From Takakia lepidozioides (lineage: Eukaryota > Streptophyta > Takakiopsida > Takakiales > Takakiaceae): a stretch of DNA of 64,000 nucleotides. Below, one piece after another: positions 1 through 12,290 of this stretch (within the stretch, counting starts at the first letter, position 1; the number at the start of each line of letters is the position of its first letter). Position numbers and translations under genes: made by a program. The stretch lies in NCBI GenBank assembly GCA_030704615.1, contig CM060733.1, positions 46,870,001-46,934,000 on the forward strand, read 5' to 3'. Below the pieces are notes generated by a model. That model had not been told where the DNA came from, did not search any database, and was given only the letters and a program-made list of their open reading frames with translations.

Positions 1-798
1 AACAACTGTTGTTCCCCTAATGGCAGTCATGGTGTAAGACTGAAATCAAAGAGGCTGGGTAGTAGCCAGCAATGAATAAGAGTGGCAACAACATCCATTA
101 CTCAAATTTGACATGGCAAGTTTAAATTTTGAGCTTGCCCAGAAAGGGCAGGCATGTGAATAGGAGGACCCTATTATGACCCTCCGTATCTACTGTCACC
201 CCTACTCCTGAATACCTGAAGCCTCCACATAGCAAATCATCAGACTCCATTGTACACAGATCTCTTCTGTACTTTCCCTTCCAGCTTGGGATGAAGAGAG
301 AATAACTTTCGGGAGCAGTTGTTTTCAGGGAAAGAACTCCTTTGGGACTGTAGTAGCTTGTATTAGAGAGAACAGTAGGCCCACCATTACCAAAACACAT
401 CACTTCGCCCCTATGCAAAGACGTCTCTCAGCCCATGACAGGAACTCCACAAAGAGTGTAGCTTTCTCCTTTATCGCCTCCCTCTTTTTTCTCCAGAGTA
501 AGCCACAAGGATTACATCCCCCCACTGCACCCAGAGATGAGGAAAGATCTCTCCGAGTATCATTCTCCCCGTCCAGGTAGAGACTGTCGTACCGTGTAAC
601 CACCATATTCTCCCTGCCTTCCCTAAATGTGCCCAAAAAGGTAGAGAAAGTTTACTGTTTCTCCCCTTCAGGATGGCAAGACAGCGGCAGTCGCACAGTT
701 GTCTCTCCATTCCAGTGGTCCGTGTACAGAGAAAGTGATCTACATCTAGAAATATTACTGTGGGCTCTTTCATAGGAATCCACTCCATCTACTGTTGC
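1..798. other. 3' flank of the invertase gene
   Basis: This stretch lies downstream of the invertase stop codon and should hold its 3' untranslated region. Short open frames occur on both strands, but none has a recognisable domain or plausible splice links. I see no RNA gene or mobile element in it. Confidence 0.4.
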
Positions 799-3700
799 TT
801 ATGCCGTCCATGAAGCTGATCTGGTGAGGCTGGGCTTCATCTTCCTGTCTTCCTCCAAGCCTATCATGCCTAAGTGTGAAGGATCCTCCAACATCATCTT
901 TGCCACCAAGTAGCCAGCAATTGACCATGTTTGAAACTTGCGAGCCTGCTTGCCAACATAGCGCCCTAGTTTTCCATCGTAATATTCAGGCCACCCATCC
1001 TTTGATAACCTTTGCTCTACCTGCTCAATGGCACGCCGGGCAATTTGTGGCCTTCCCACCTTTATGCACGCTGCTGTCAACATCCACAGCAGCACTGCAC
1101 CCCCCAAATGACAAGTAAATGAAAGGTTATGTTCCAACAACAGCATTGTGGAGAGACTGATTTGGGTGACTAATGGACTTGAAAGAAGTGCTAAAAAAAA
1201 GGCCAGAGGCCGAAAAATGAATATACACTCTCAAAGACACATGCCAAGGATCAATAAAATTTCAGAAACCCCAAGACAATTTTTAGGAGACTGCTGAGTC
1301 GAAGCTGCTATCGATGATTTGGAAGTAGATGAGCTGCATACATTGTTTGGGGTAGCACAGCCCTAATAGGGAGCATTCCAAACTCCCAACCCTCCCAGCT
1401 ACTACTCTAGTTCTGGGCTAAGAGACTGACTTCTTCCCATGTTGCCTTTGCGGATCTTACTGGACCTCACCAGCCAACCCCTTTTAAATCTACATCGGTA
1501 CTATACATAAGATTCTGATTTAGCAGGAGTATACAGTTTAACAAGGTGCAAACGAAACTGACACTTCTAATCCCACAACAGGCAAGTGACAAGAACACTG
1601 CACAGACATTAGGGTAGGCAGCATTCTTCATTAAAACATGATAGATGGCAGGTCTAAACCAGGATGAGTCAGCACAAACTACACATGCTCTGAACTCTAA
1701 ATGTGAAAGTCACCAGAGTGTCAAAGGTGAATATTCCGCACAATTCCATGTGAAACATAAGCATGTTCACTCCCCTCAACATCAAATCTGGCTAATGGAA
1801 TGCCTTGTGTTTACCTGGCCAAGAGCCGCCATTGTGGTAGCTCCATCTGGTGTTCTTCGGATCACAGCCAGTCACAATGCGCCACTCCTCTCCCTCCATT
1901 GCAGGATAAGTCACCTTGAGTGGCATGTCCCCAACTAGTTCCTGCCAGCGCTCCTCAAACAGGTCCATGATAGCGGAAGCCTGCTCGGGTGTGGCCAGAG
2001 AGGAGAGGATAGCCATGCAATTGCCAATGGCAAACCACCGGAAGTCCATGCGAGCAGGGCTCACATTTCCGATGAAGTAGCCACCTTTCATGGGCATGAA
2101 GTCAAAAACCCAATCGGGAATAGAGTCTGGAATGACATTGAACTTATTCACAGCTGTATGAGAGTACTCTTCAGTTTTGTAGCGATAAATGCTATTGAGC
2201 TGGGTGTGATCCAGCCAAAAGTACTCGCGTATGTGGTAGCTCAGAGCATGCAGCCGCTTATCAATGCGTTCTAAGAATTCCTTCCCCTCCCCCTCTGCTG
2301 TGAGCAGACTTTTGGCTGACCGTAGCGCCATGAAAAAGAGGGCTTGAATTTCAATAGGATACCCATAGATGCCCTGCCATTCCAGCCCAGTCAATTAGTC
2401 CTGTCATCCACCGTCAGTAAACATCAAAAGTGTCAGACTGTGCGACTGACCAATGGCAAATAGCGAACATTCCAATCTCCCACACTAGCCCCCCACAAGC
2501 CAATTTCTGCATACAATTTAGCCTGGGTGAGGATTCAACTAGGCCACCCACATACCATTCGGCGATCGACCATGCAGCAACCGTCAGCACAGAGAAGAGT
2601 TGGAAAAGTGTCGAAACCATCGGAGACACAGAGTGTCAAAATAAGCCTTATGCCACGTTGGCAGTCAGGCATGTCTGCTAGACTATGGTCCCCAGTTGCT
2701 TTCACATAAGCACGAAGAAGAATGATCCACCAAAAGCCTGAGTCAACTGGGGCCACTCTGCCGATTGCACTCTCACCAAAATCAGCTATCATGGTGTCTG
2801 TCTTGCGCACTGGGTCATGGAGCACCTAACCAGGACAACAATGCCATCAATACCAGAGTGTAACTCCCACAGGTAGCATAGCCATTGCATTAGGCTCCTC
2901 ATCCAGGAAAATCATGAGATCACTTGTGGTAGGTCATACACGTATCTTTGGCTTTCTGGTGACGCTTTCAAATAGGCAAACATATGCTACATCACCGACA
3001 TCAAGCTTCAAAGACTCACCTTGAAACTTGCAGGCATGACACCTTCCCCAAGCGTAAAACAGTCGATTCGTTTCTCAATGGACTGAAGCCGTAAAGTTTT
3101 GAGCAAAAAGTTTTTCACAATCTCTGGCTCCCCATTCATAAGAAATGCCAATGCACTGGGCACAAAATCCCTTACAAAGACCTGCATTGGCGATTGGATT
3201 CAGACAACTTCATCACTGGAAAATTCTAACTGGAATAGATCATCCACCTAGTCACTTATAAAAGTATGACATTGCAGAGCCAACAAACTGCATTTGGGTA
3301 AACTCTAGTGTCAGAGGAGGAACTACATAATCAGACCTTAATAACAGGACTGCGCACCAACACAAATTATTAACCACTCTCACGAACAGATTAGATGACA
3401 ATGTAGTACTTTTCAATAAAAAGAAAATGGGACAAGACAATTTCCATTTTCATGGCACAATGACGGCTGTTTGTCAACATCCAAGAGGAAAGTCCCCAGG
3501 TGGTGAACAAGCTTTCATTGGGTCTACAAAAAACAAGAGGAAAACCTACCGAGAGCGTCTGCAATTGGCTGCAAAGCTCCTACCAGGAATCCATCTTCCT
3601 CTGCTTTGAGATCATGGCTTGGAATCCAACCTATAGTACTACATGTTCTCTCTCTCTCTCTCTCTCTCTCCAATTGCCTAATCAAACTCTTTGACCAGCA

Positions 3701-5195
3701 ACATTTCAAATCAATGCAGAAATACAGAAAACCTTTCTACAACTAAGTTTCTCAGCAGCCAACCCATAAACATTAGCTCAAGAAAATCATAACACTCCTT
3801 CATAGATCAATTGCCAGAGTAAGAGCCCATTGGACTGGCTAATAATACCAACCTAGTTCTGCCAAAAGGTTAGGTTGCAAAGCTATCCGAAATGAAAAAA
3901 TACCAAAATCCCCCGAGACTACATTCAAGTACATCACAGTGAGAAAGCAAAGTTCAAGGCATAAAATGTCTCCTATTTGATCATGGAAGCACACCATTGT
4001 TTGCATGATTACACCACAGTCAGCCAGAGGCACAGTGCTCAGGAATATTTTAGTGAGGAAACCGCTATAGAGATGAGGCTAGAGGAGCTTACTACTACAG
4101 GATTGGAATGGCAGGAAGGATTCTGTACCTGTACATAGATATTGTGTAAGCTAGGTGTCTAAATATAAGAGGCTTAATTGGTGGTGTCTTTAGAATGCGG
4201 TGAGAGAAGCTTAATAGATGACTTAAACACTGGAATGTCCTGTTACACTTTGCCTATGATCTTGAGTTTAGTGTAATCCTAAACATTCTTCATGCATTCA
4301 TAGTGCCAGTAACTGCCTCCTCAGCCCCACAACAAAGGGCCGAGTGCAACTACCCACTAAAACATAACCTTCTTCCAACTCGCCAGGGTGAGATAATTGC
4401 ATGTGCTGCAATCTTTAGCATCTAAAACTCAAATGTAGCAATAATGTTTCAAATCCAGCTCTCTCCAGATCCATATGTGCCTTGGTAACACGGAAATGAC
4501 TGTGCGAAGACCAATGCCCGCTGTCAATCTCGTAAGACTTATGTCATTGCACTTACTTACGCAACACATGCATTAGGGAAAGAGACTCAATTCTTCTCCC
4601 GCTGGCTGGAGTGGCCATCTTCCCTTGCTCTCTCCCTCATCTACAAACCAGCCTACTTAGCCTACACCAAGGCAGACAACCATCAACATGATACCTGAGT
4701 AGGGGGGGCATAAATCCTTGAAAGAGACACACATACCTGGTTGTAATTGAGAGAGTCCTCCGTTGGATCCATGGCAGCAATGGTTCCCACAGGCTTCGCC
4801 CGGAAATACACCAACGACCTTCTTAAAGCGTCCCATGCATCCGCAATCATCGGGTGCGGCTCAAATGAGTGCAACGTCCGCGGGGTGCCCGCCGAGACTG
4901 ATCGTATGCTTGGAGAAAGCAAGCCCTCCAGACACTCGGAGCTTTTCACTGTCTCTAACTGCCTGGGGGGCCGTGGAGAAGACATGCCTGCAGATATGAT
5001 ATCATTGAAAGCCCTTTCATCTAATGACCGGCTAGTGTCGATCGGGTGCATGGGCCGAGGCTTCACCTCAAGAAGCTTCGCAAAATCAATGCCATTGTCT
5101 GTAGCATTGCAATAGGCATCCAGCTGGTTTCTCCCCAGGGCCTCGGGTGTAGTTTCCAAGGAGAGGGAGCTTAGACTAAGCATATCTAAAGGCAT
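799..5195 (-). CDS. CINV: Cytosolic alkaline/neutral invertase (GH100)
   Basis: Hydrolyses sucrose to glucose and fructose at near-neutral pH in the cytosol. Five exons join in phase: 5195-4737, 3181-3020, 2825-2556, 2373-1815 and 1094-799, giving about 581 residues, normal for the family. An in-frame TAG lies three codons before the ATG at 5195. All introns are GT-AG. Hallmarks are [35 protein letters not shown], the active-site region [29 protein letters not shown] and [19 protein letters not shown]. No plastid or mitochondrial transit peptide is evident, and the N-terminal RSLDER resembles the RSFDER of cytosolic CINV1 proteins, so I place it in the cytosolic beta clade. The C-terminus keeps RSASW, the site that in Arabidopsis CINV1 is phosphorylated and bound by 14-3-3 proteins. 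Intron 1 (about 1.55 kb) contains a (CT)n tract. Confidence 0.96.
3647..3670. repeat. (CT)n microsatellite in invertase intron 1
   Basis: An uninterrupted CT dinucleotide run of about 24 bases. It lies inside the first intron of the minus-strand invertase gene, so it reads GA in the transcript. Confidence 0.9.
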
Positions 5196-6060
5196 GGGTC
5201 CCTAATTCACAATCTCTTCGCGCTCTTCCGCAAGGATGTTGTGTTCTCAGGCTCCTTTACCTTTCAGACTCCCGTCCGAATTTTCAGCAACTGCACAACC
5301 AGCGAACTTGTCACGGTGTCTTGAGATCTGACTTGACAGCTGCTAGTCCAGAGCAGATCGAAGATACTTGATAGGGCTCATGCAACCCTGGAATGAAACA
5401 ACTTTTATCTTCGGTTCTTACCACTTCTGAACGCAAAGTAACTCTACGACAAAGAGCTTCCCAAAATGCTCACGATGACCGGTCTCCTCGCAGGTTCACG
5501 CTGTGAAGATGACTACTTTCAAACCAGTTTCGCCTGCGATCTCATAAACGGTCCTGAATGCCAACATCAACCCGAGCCTTACAATGCAGACACAATTTGC
5601 ACATGTCCGGGTTGCACGAAACAAGAAACGTTGAGACACCAGGTCAAGTGCTTGCATCAAGCTGTCCAGAGGTCTTCAAGCCTACCGAAAACACAGCAGC
5701 GAGAAATACCCTGTGAAGCCAGATCCGCTGTAAAGGATACAGCAAAAAAAATGTCTACAAGACAAAACTGGCATCAGCGGCGCTCAGATCCGCGGAGGCA
5801 ACGATTTCACTTCCAGATGATAGAAGAAAACTTCCGCCAAATCGGACACTACAACAAGAAGGTAAGTACCAGGTAGGAAAGGCAAATTTCAAGTGGCATG
5901 CAGACCGACAGCAGACTAACAAATTCAGAGGCTGGTCTATGAACGCCAGATGACCTCCGAGGCCCGCAGCAGACCAGCCTGGATGTCAGCGAGGCTGACT
6001 CACATACAACTGAACGGCAGAAGACGTGATCAAAGTCAGTCTGCAAATTATGTAACAAAA
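5196..6060. other. Invertase 5' leader and upstream region
   Basis: Upstream of the invertase start on the minus strand, expected to hold its promoter and 5' leader. A plus-strand ORF (5466-5876, 136 codons) starts here. It has a small cysteine cluster (CTCPGC) and is followed by a good splice-donor sequence (AAGGTAAGT near 5860), so it could be a first exon of a divergent gene. I find no downstream partner exon and no known domain, so I do not call it a gene. Confidence 0.35.
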
Positions 6061-7500
6061 TTCCTCACGGGGTGAAGGGAGGCGGAAGGCCCCAAACACG
6101 GAGGGACACCCACCAACACCCCGGCCTGTCTGCGGCACCCTTGCCTCAGACGCACCAAATCGCTCCTACTTGTCCGAGCGAAGAATTGAAAGAGACGAAG
6201 GTGCGCGAGACGTAATTTATAGCAAGAAGACGGCCTGCTCCTGCCAGCTCCCAAGCTACCCTATTATTGAGCCCCGCCCTCTCCCCATATACCCCCCTTC
6301 ATCAGCCCCGCCCTCTGCACCGGGGTCCCGGTCTTTGCCAGCGCGGAGGGCCCTACACTTCCACGGGCTAAACCCGACACCACCCCGCAGTCGCTATTCA
6401 AGCCGCGGAGGGCTACGCTCAAGGAACCCGGGCTGACCGCGGGGACGGAGCTAGAGACCGGGCGCGGGGCGGGAGCAAACGGGGCCGGGCACCGTTATGC
6501 GACCGGTTGGGCATCGCCGCTGACACGCGGCTGTCGTCAGCCGGTGGCTGTACCGGCGGCGCGAATACGGGACCACCAATTTTCTGTGGCCCCCCCATCC
6601 ATCACTCAGCCTTCTTGGTCAACCAACTCTTAACGACGCTCATCCATCCCGCTGCCACGTTCATCGACGGCACTGTGCAAAAGTTGGCGTGAATCGGATG
6701 AGAAACGCCGTGCACGGATGAATCCACCCTAAGACGCCTGTGCACCACACGAGAGGCGAAACTTCCGAGGCCGTCGCGGCGAAACGCCGCAGCCAACACA
6801 AAGCCCGTGATTGGCGAAACCCTGGGGCGGGCCACCCGGGTGATGGGCGCAGGGCGAAGCGTGGCGCCACCACCGGAGACCTCCGATTTTTCACCGCCTT
6901 TCACCTCACCCTGGTTTGGTGGTACGTACCCGGTTCTTTGTCGGTTGTGGTCGCTGGTGACCGGGACGATGGGCCGGTCGGGCCTGGGCCCGGTCTCGGC
7001 TGCCGGACCCCACCACTCGAATGGCCGGGTTCAGGTGACGCGTACCAAACCTGGCCTTGCAGTTGCGCCCGCCCTTTCCGCCTACCCTATGTTCTCCCCT
7101 ATGTACCTAGGGGTGGACGCACCGGGTTGTTGGGGGATCTGGTTTGCCGGGCCCCCCCTAGTAACGGACCCCTAGAATGTTTGTTGTGGCCGTGCCCTAA
7201 CTAGCCGGCGTAGCTACATTCATCCTACATTCACGGGTTATTCATTCGTTGACTGGCACACAAAAGCGTCTCCACAAGGTGGGGGCGCAAAGGCAATGTG
7301 CGGCATGGACGCCGCGGGGTCCCACCCGCAGGCCGGGGCTCGATTCACCGCTGGCCAGTAGGCTCGCGCCAGCGCGGCGGCGTGCCACGCTCTTTGAGCG
7401 GTCAGAAACCAAAGCAGCTGAGAATCGGACCGCGCGGGTAGCGTCCGGTTGTCCACGTGGGCGAGCTCTTAGAGGCCACGAGCCTCCCTGGCCAAACTAC
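6061..7500. other. GC-rich block without a recognisable gene
   Basis: Clearly richer in G, C and CpG than the flanks, ending abruptly in AT-rich sequence near 7500. Several ORFs of 60 to 154 codons run through it in overlapping frames, as expected of GC-rich noncoding DNA. None has a domain I recognise. It may be a CpG-dense promoter region or part of an unclassified mobile element. Confidence 0.5.
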
Positions 7501-8899
7501 CAAATTGTAATTAAGCAAAAATATGAATAAATTCAAAAGTACAGCATCATATTCACATGTTATTTGGCTGTATTAAAACTTTTTGATTGCAGGCCCAGGG
7601 AGTTGCAGTACAGAAATAACCCGCATGGGGAAGAGGCTCTTATTTATGCAAGCTTCGTCATATATATACAGAAATAACCGAGTGTTGTGCGTGCACGGAA
7701 TGCGGATGGCACTGATTAGCATAGAAACCCTCCCGGGAATGTCAACTGTTGCAACGCATTACAATGGTGCGATCAAGTCCGGAAACGCTCCGCAAATGAT
7801 TCCAAAATGTGGATAGTGACATTGCAATTCCTGTCACGAGTTCCATACTTGACCTAAAAACATGGATGACTGCGAGGTTTTCATTACAAGCACACAACAA
7901 CATGGTTCCTTGTAAAAGTACCCGCGCTTCGTTTTCTATGTTCCGTTTCCCAAGCTTCCAACAGACAGCACGCTATTGTAGTTCCGTCATTTTGTGGTTG
8001 ATCAGAGTACATGCCTTAGGATAGGGATGGGAAATTAAAGAAAAAGCACAGTTGGGTGGCATTCTTCCGTAAACGTGTGCGGATCTACCTTGTACATTTG
8101 GCTTTCTAGGGATGGTGGTGGTGATGATGATTATCAGTGTCCACGGAAACAGTATACGTCCGACAGCCAGGACTGTCCCACTACCAGGACAGATTGTTGC
8201 TAACCCACACCGAGCCTAACTCTTCCAACCGCCACTCCGAAAAAATAAAATCCGAACCCCCTAGTTTGGTGGTCAACCGAACAAGGTTCGGAATGTCACG
8301 GACTAGAGCAAGGGACCAAAAGATACATGCCAAGGGCATGGGTCACGTGGGTGAGATGTGGCGGGCGAATCGCGGGGTGGATGGTGCACCAAGGAGTTTG
8401 TGAGGATTTCGCACCGGTCAGATCCGGTAGTCAACACGCACCTCCCTTCCACACTAGTCGCCATCTCTCACCCACCATTGGGTTTGTTGTGAGATATATT
8501 CAGATGCGGACATGAGAAGAGATTTTTTGTTATGCACTGAGATTTTTACCCACAGCCAAAAAATCTAGACAAGTATGGTAACACAAAATTGTGTTGGTTG
8601 AGGTCAAAGATTTGGAAGTAGACAAGACTATTTGGGTACTACAAACGATGGAGTGATGGTGAATACATCCGCAATGTTGGTTTTTCAATCATCGACGGTT
8701 CAATCGTTGCACTTCTACTACAGTAAACATTTGCTGGAAGACCGGACGGCCAGTGGTTTTGGGGTCCAGTCCGACAGGGACAAAAAGTGACGGAACTGGC
8801 CATGCAACATGGGACACATGGTGCTGTCACAGGGACAAGAGGTTTCCACGACCTTCTGTTACTCCGCTTTCGATTGCAATGGCATACCTCCACCTACTC
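7501..8899. other. Intergenic, no feature seen
   Basis: Mixed-composition sequence. I see no splice-linked coding exons, RNA gene or repeat that I can support here. Confidence 0.4.
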
Positions 8900-8912
8900 T
8901 CCAATTTATTTT

Positions 8913-9100
8913 GTCGACAACCAAGTTGTAGCAATGGTAATGGGCACATACCACCTGGGAAGTGGTTGTGGGTTCAATGTTCAATCCATGGATTGGTGTC
9001 AGAAAGGTGTCCACCCTCCTAGCGGAATGTAGGTAACCCTTGGGGGTGAAGAGACACCATAATTTACGCTTCCTTGGGGAGGCGTCAAATATTAATATCA
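8913..9100 (+). mobile_element. tRNA-derived SINE, copy A
   Basis: About 188 bases bounded by a perfect 13-base direct repeat, TCCAATTTATTTT, at 8900-8912 and 9101-9113, which is a target-site duplication. The 5' part has an A-box-like stretch (GTAGCAATGGTAATGG) and a GGTTCAAT element like a pol III B box, as expected of a tRNA-derived SINE. The 3' part shares CATAATTTACGC and GGAGGCGTCA with the copies at 32333-32513 and 42243-42397 and ends in a short AT-rich tail. Confidence 0.85.
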
Positions 9101-9189
9101 TCCAATTTATTTTCATTTATGTAATCCACACAACAAATTAGCAGCAGTCTTCTCCGAATCACATTGACGTTGATCATCAACCCTGAATG

Positions 9190-9370
9190 CACAACAGGGC
9201 TGTGGCCCGCTGGTAACACATCCTCTCCTTCGACCGGTGGGTCTGGGGCTCAAACCCCTGTGTGCTGTTTCTCTCGGTGCCTGGGGCTCTTCCCCTGTTT
9301 CCCTTCATGGCTTGAAAGGGGGTTTATTTTCCCCTCAAGGCCGGCAAAGAAAACAAAATACATAAAATAT
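9190..9370 (+). mobile_element. Possible second SINE-like repeat
   Basis: Begins with a tRNA-like TGGCCCGCTGGTAAC and GGGGCTCAAACCCC, which resemble pol III A and B boxes. It then shares a tract of the type TTCATGGCTT..GAAAGGGGGTT with 18725-18890, followed by an A-rich tail near 9345-9370. No target-site duplication was found, so the assignment is tentative. Confidence 0.4.
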
Positions 9371-9389
9371 AATTAAAAATTGAAAACAA

Positions 9390-9570
9390 ATTGATTCTGG
9401 CAGGCCCCATGGCCGGACCTCGGCACTGTCTCCAAGACAGCGAGGATAAGTTAGCGCCGGGCTGCCCCGCCTCCCACCTGCCCGCTGCGCCGTTTTGTAC
9501 GGCACGCTGGCGCCAACTGGCGTAACAAGGGGCCACCCGGACCGGCCCGTGCTTGCCAGAGCCACTATGG
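9390..9570 (+). repeat. GC-rich dispersed repeat, left copy
   Basis: Shares long matches, in inverted orientation, with 12600-12840. Shared blocks include GATAAGTTAGCGC, GCCCCGCCTCCCACCTGCCC and CACGCTGGCGC in the same order and similar spacing. It may be a retroposon family with an AT-rich tail or the arms of a larger element. Confidence 0.75.
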
Positions 9571-9589
9571 CACTAGGTATGCTGTCCAA

Positions 9590-10260
9590 TAACTGCTCTC
9601 CCATATATCACCCTCAAAAGTGTATGGCTAAAAAGGTTGAGCCGGACACTTTTAATGAGTCTATGTCAGATTATAGAAAATACATTATTTATAGTATAAA
9701 ACACTTCTTTGATGGATCTGTTCATTGCAGCTCATGTCAAAATCTGACAGTGACCTGTCATTCAATTTTACCTCTAAATTTGGACAACTGTGGTCTACCT
9801 GCCCGGTGTGGTCAACCCCTTAGAGCTTACACGTTGTGGAATATTTGGAAATCTAGATGTGCATTCATATGTGAGGGGAGACCCAATTGTATAAGAGCTA
9901 CTCTGTGTAAGGTTCACTCAGACCTGATTTCTGAGGCCTGCAAGGCATGGTGGGTTATGGGGGAAGCTTTTTGCAGATGTGATCAAAGACGGAGAGCTCA
10001 ACTGCTCATTCAATTTTAGAGCACATGGGGCAAGGGAGTTGTCATCTGCTTCCGACCACCGACCTCGGGAATTCAATGGAATGAGGGCCATCCTACCAGG
10101 TTGGGAGCTCGATTAGTGCACGTCAATCCCTTGTAGATGGTGACGAGTCTGAAGTAAACTGGAGGCACCGTAGATCGTTCAAAACAACTAGATCTAGAAC
10201 CCATCTTTCTTTTGAACCTTACAAAAGAAAGCGTGGCAGCTATTAGAGTCCTCTTCTTTT
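9590..10260 (+). mobile_element. LINE 3' end fragment, copy 1
   Basis: An ORF running to 10019 contains TLWNIWKSRCAFICEGRP, the arrangement found C-terminal to the reverse transcriptase in plant non-LTR retrotransposons. A second frame near 10136-10250 encodes a basic end (EVNWRHRRSF..LSFEPYKRKRG). The copy near 11870-12060 has matching sequence (EVNWRHHK, LSFEGSKRKG). The two frames are offset, so the element is broken. No reverse transcriptase domain is present upstream. Confidence 0.6.
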
Positions 10261-10778
10261 CTTTGCAAAGATTAGTTATCTATTTACCCTTGCTGCTCTT
10301 CTTGCTACTGTTCTGCTCTAAGCATTGTCTTACTGGATCAGCCTATACTGCACTCCCAACTGAGGTTTTTTTTTTTTTTTTTTTTTTCTCTCTTTCTTTT
10401 CTTAATAATAAATTTTTAAAAGAAGAGGGACGGAGGCCTCAAGTATACTCTGTATACTCTTGGGTTTTTAGTCCCCCTGTCATAAAGCTTAGGGCTTCCA
10501 TCCGCTTAAAAAAGATAAAAAATAATGGATGGTGTAGTACATTACATTCTTCGATTTTAAATATCATTTATATAATTTGTTAGGATGAGCTTGATATATA
10601 TCATTAATATTACAATAAATAATATGATCAATATTATAAACTTGGTATACTAATATGAGTAATATTATGTATAAGTAACCTTATTATATCTTATTCTAGT
10701 TGAATGTGTTTTGTTTTGTTTTTGAATGATTTTTAACTTAATTAGAGACATTATGATTTGATGTACAAGATTCTATAA
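10261..10778. other. AT-rich spacer with poly(T) tract
   Basis: Contains a run of about 22 T residues at 10366-10387, followed by very AT-rich sequence. It looks like retroposon tails and AT-rich spacer; no gene is evident. Confidence 0.5.
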
Positions 10779-11340
10779 GTTTAGGATTGTCATTTTAAAT
10801 GGGTTGGTATTCAATGTTGTGGATGTTGATATTTCATCTAATATATTAACAAAAATATAATAATGACTCAAATTTAGTACACTAAGCTAAAAACACATGG
10901 AAAAAAAACTAAGTGGTTTTAGGAATGGCATCATTTAAGTGAGGATTAATGTTACATTGGATGTTGATATTTTATATTTATTAACAAAAGTGTGTGACAG
11001 AGTTCCATATAATGAGCGATGCACAAATGGGTTTAAGGGTGTCATTTATGTGGGGCCTATAGTTATATTAGATGTTGATATCTCATACATATTCACAAAT
11101 GTGTATAGCACATTCTCATATATCTCACCATGCACAAATATAAAATTGTGCAAAAATCGATTTAGAAATGTTATTTAAGTGGACTTTCGCTACACTACAT
11201 GACATATTAATAGAATATATGACAAATTTCATACATGTAACCATATCCATATGATAAGTGTGGGAAAAATGGGTTTATGAGTTTCATTTAACTAGGCTAG
11301 TATGACATTTGATGTTGATTTTTTATACATATTCAGAAAA
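10779..11340 (+). repeat. AT-rich degenerate tandem array, units near 120 bp
   Basis: At least five diverged units start near 10779, 10915, 11030, 11159 and 11273, a spacing of about 114 to 136 bases. Most share a GGGTTTA-like start, a TCATTTAA/TTTAAGTG segment, then GATGTTGATAT followed by CATATTCACAAA or similar. No long ORF is conserved between the units, so this is satellite-like or a decayed internal repeat of an element. Confidence 0.65.
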
Positions 11341-11869
11341 AGTATATGGTCTAATTTTCGGGGATGTAAGATATACATCTAAATTTGATAATGGATACAA
11401 GTGTAAGACTCATCTAAGCTACACATTGTTGTTCAAATGTGCAAGATTATATGTGTTACATATGGTCATTAATTTTTATCTATTAGTGACACATTTTGTG
11501 TCAATACCTAATGAACATGTAAACAATCATATACATCAAAACATAATGTCTCTCTTTCAAAATTAAAAACATTTGTTGACCAATACATAACAACGATATA
11601 AAAATATTCATCAATATGTAAAATAATTCATGTATATTAAGTCCATTCTAAATGATATCACTTTAAATATATCAAGTTCATTAGAAAAAATGTTAATAAT
11701 ATTTGAGAATACATCTGAAAAAAGGATGAATGTAGTACAATATATCCACATTTCATTTATTTTTTGGATATCATGTCTCGTTATATTTTTCATAACTATG
11801 TTATTTTCATATTTTTACATTTACATTCATTTGTTTAAAAAAATAAAAATGGGATGGAAAGCCCTGAAC
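11341..11869. other. AT-rich spacer, no gene seen
   Basis: Very AT-rich continuation of the tandem region. Overlapping short ORFs on both strands are best explained by base composition. Confidence 0.45.
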
Positions 11870-12290
11870 TTTATAACAGAGGGACTAAAAGCCCAACTGG
11901 AGAAGCTGAAGCTTCTGATGAAGCTGAAGTCAACTGGAGACACCACAAAGCGTAGCCTCAGAAAGGGGAAATCCAAAGTTCAACTCTCGTTTGAGGGCTC
12001 TAAAAGGAAAGGGGTAGCACGTACAAGCCTTCGGAGTAACTTGTAGTTTAGGCTCTTTTGGTTCTGAATGCTTTGTATAGATTACGTGGCCCCTCTTGCA
12101 GAGACTGGCTGTTGCCATCTTCTCTGGCTTTCTCCCTCCTTCAACATTCTGTGTTTTTGGCTCCAAGTGGAACCTCAATCATCTGCCTTCATGGCTCTTT
12201 GTAAGGTTATTTTTTCCTTACCTTTTTAATAAAGTTTCCAGGGCCACTGTCCCCTGTTCTCTTTACCAAAAAAAAGAAAAGAAAAAGCCC
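11870..12290 (+). mobile_element. LINE 3' end fragment, copy 2
   Basis: Encodes a basic peptide ending LSFEGSKRKGVARTSLR that matches the C-terminal end of the LINE relic at 9590-10260, with GAAGTCAACTGGAGACACC corresponding to the other copy. It ends near 12270-12290 in an A-rich tail after AATAAAG. It is frameshifted relative to copy 1 and clearly inactive. Confidence 0.5.

Noticed and set aside
5466-5876. 136-codon ORF divergent from the invertase gene, followed by a good splice donor
   Set aside because: No recognisable domain, no partner exon downstream, and it overlaps the expected promoter region. Kept only as a note.
6740-7204. 154-codon ORF in the GC-rich block
   Set aside because: Several overlapping frames are equally open there, as expected from composition; the peptide has no domain.
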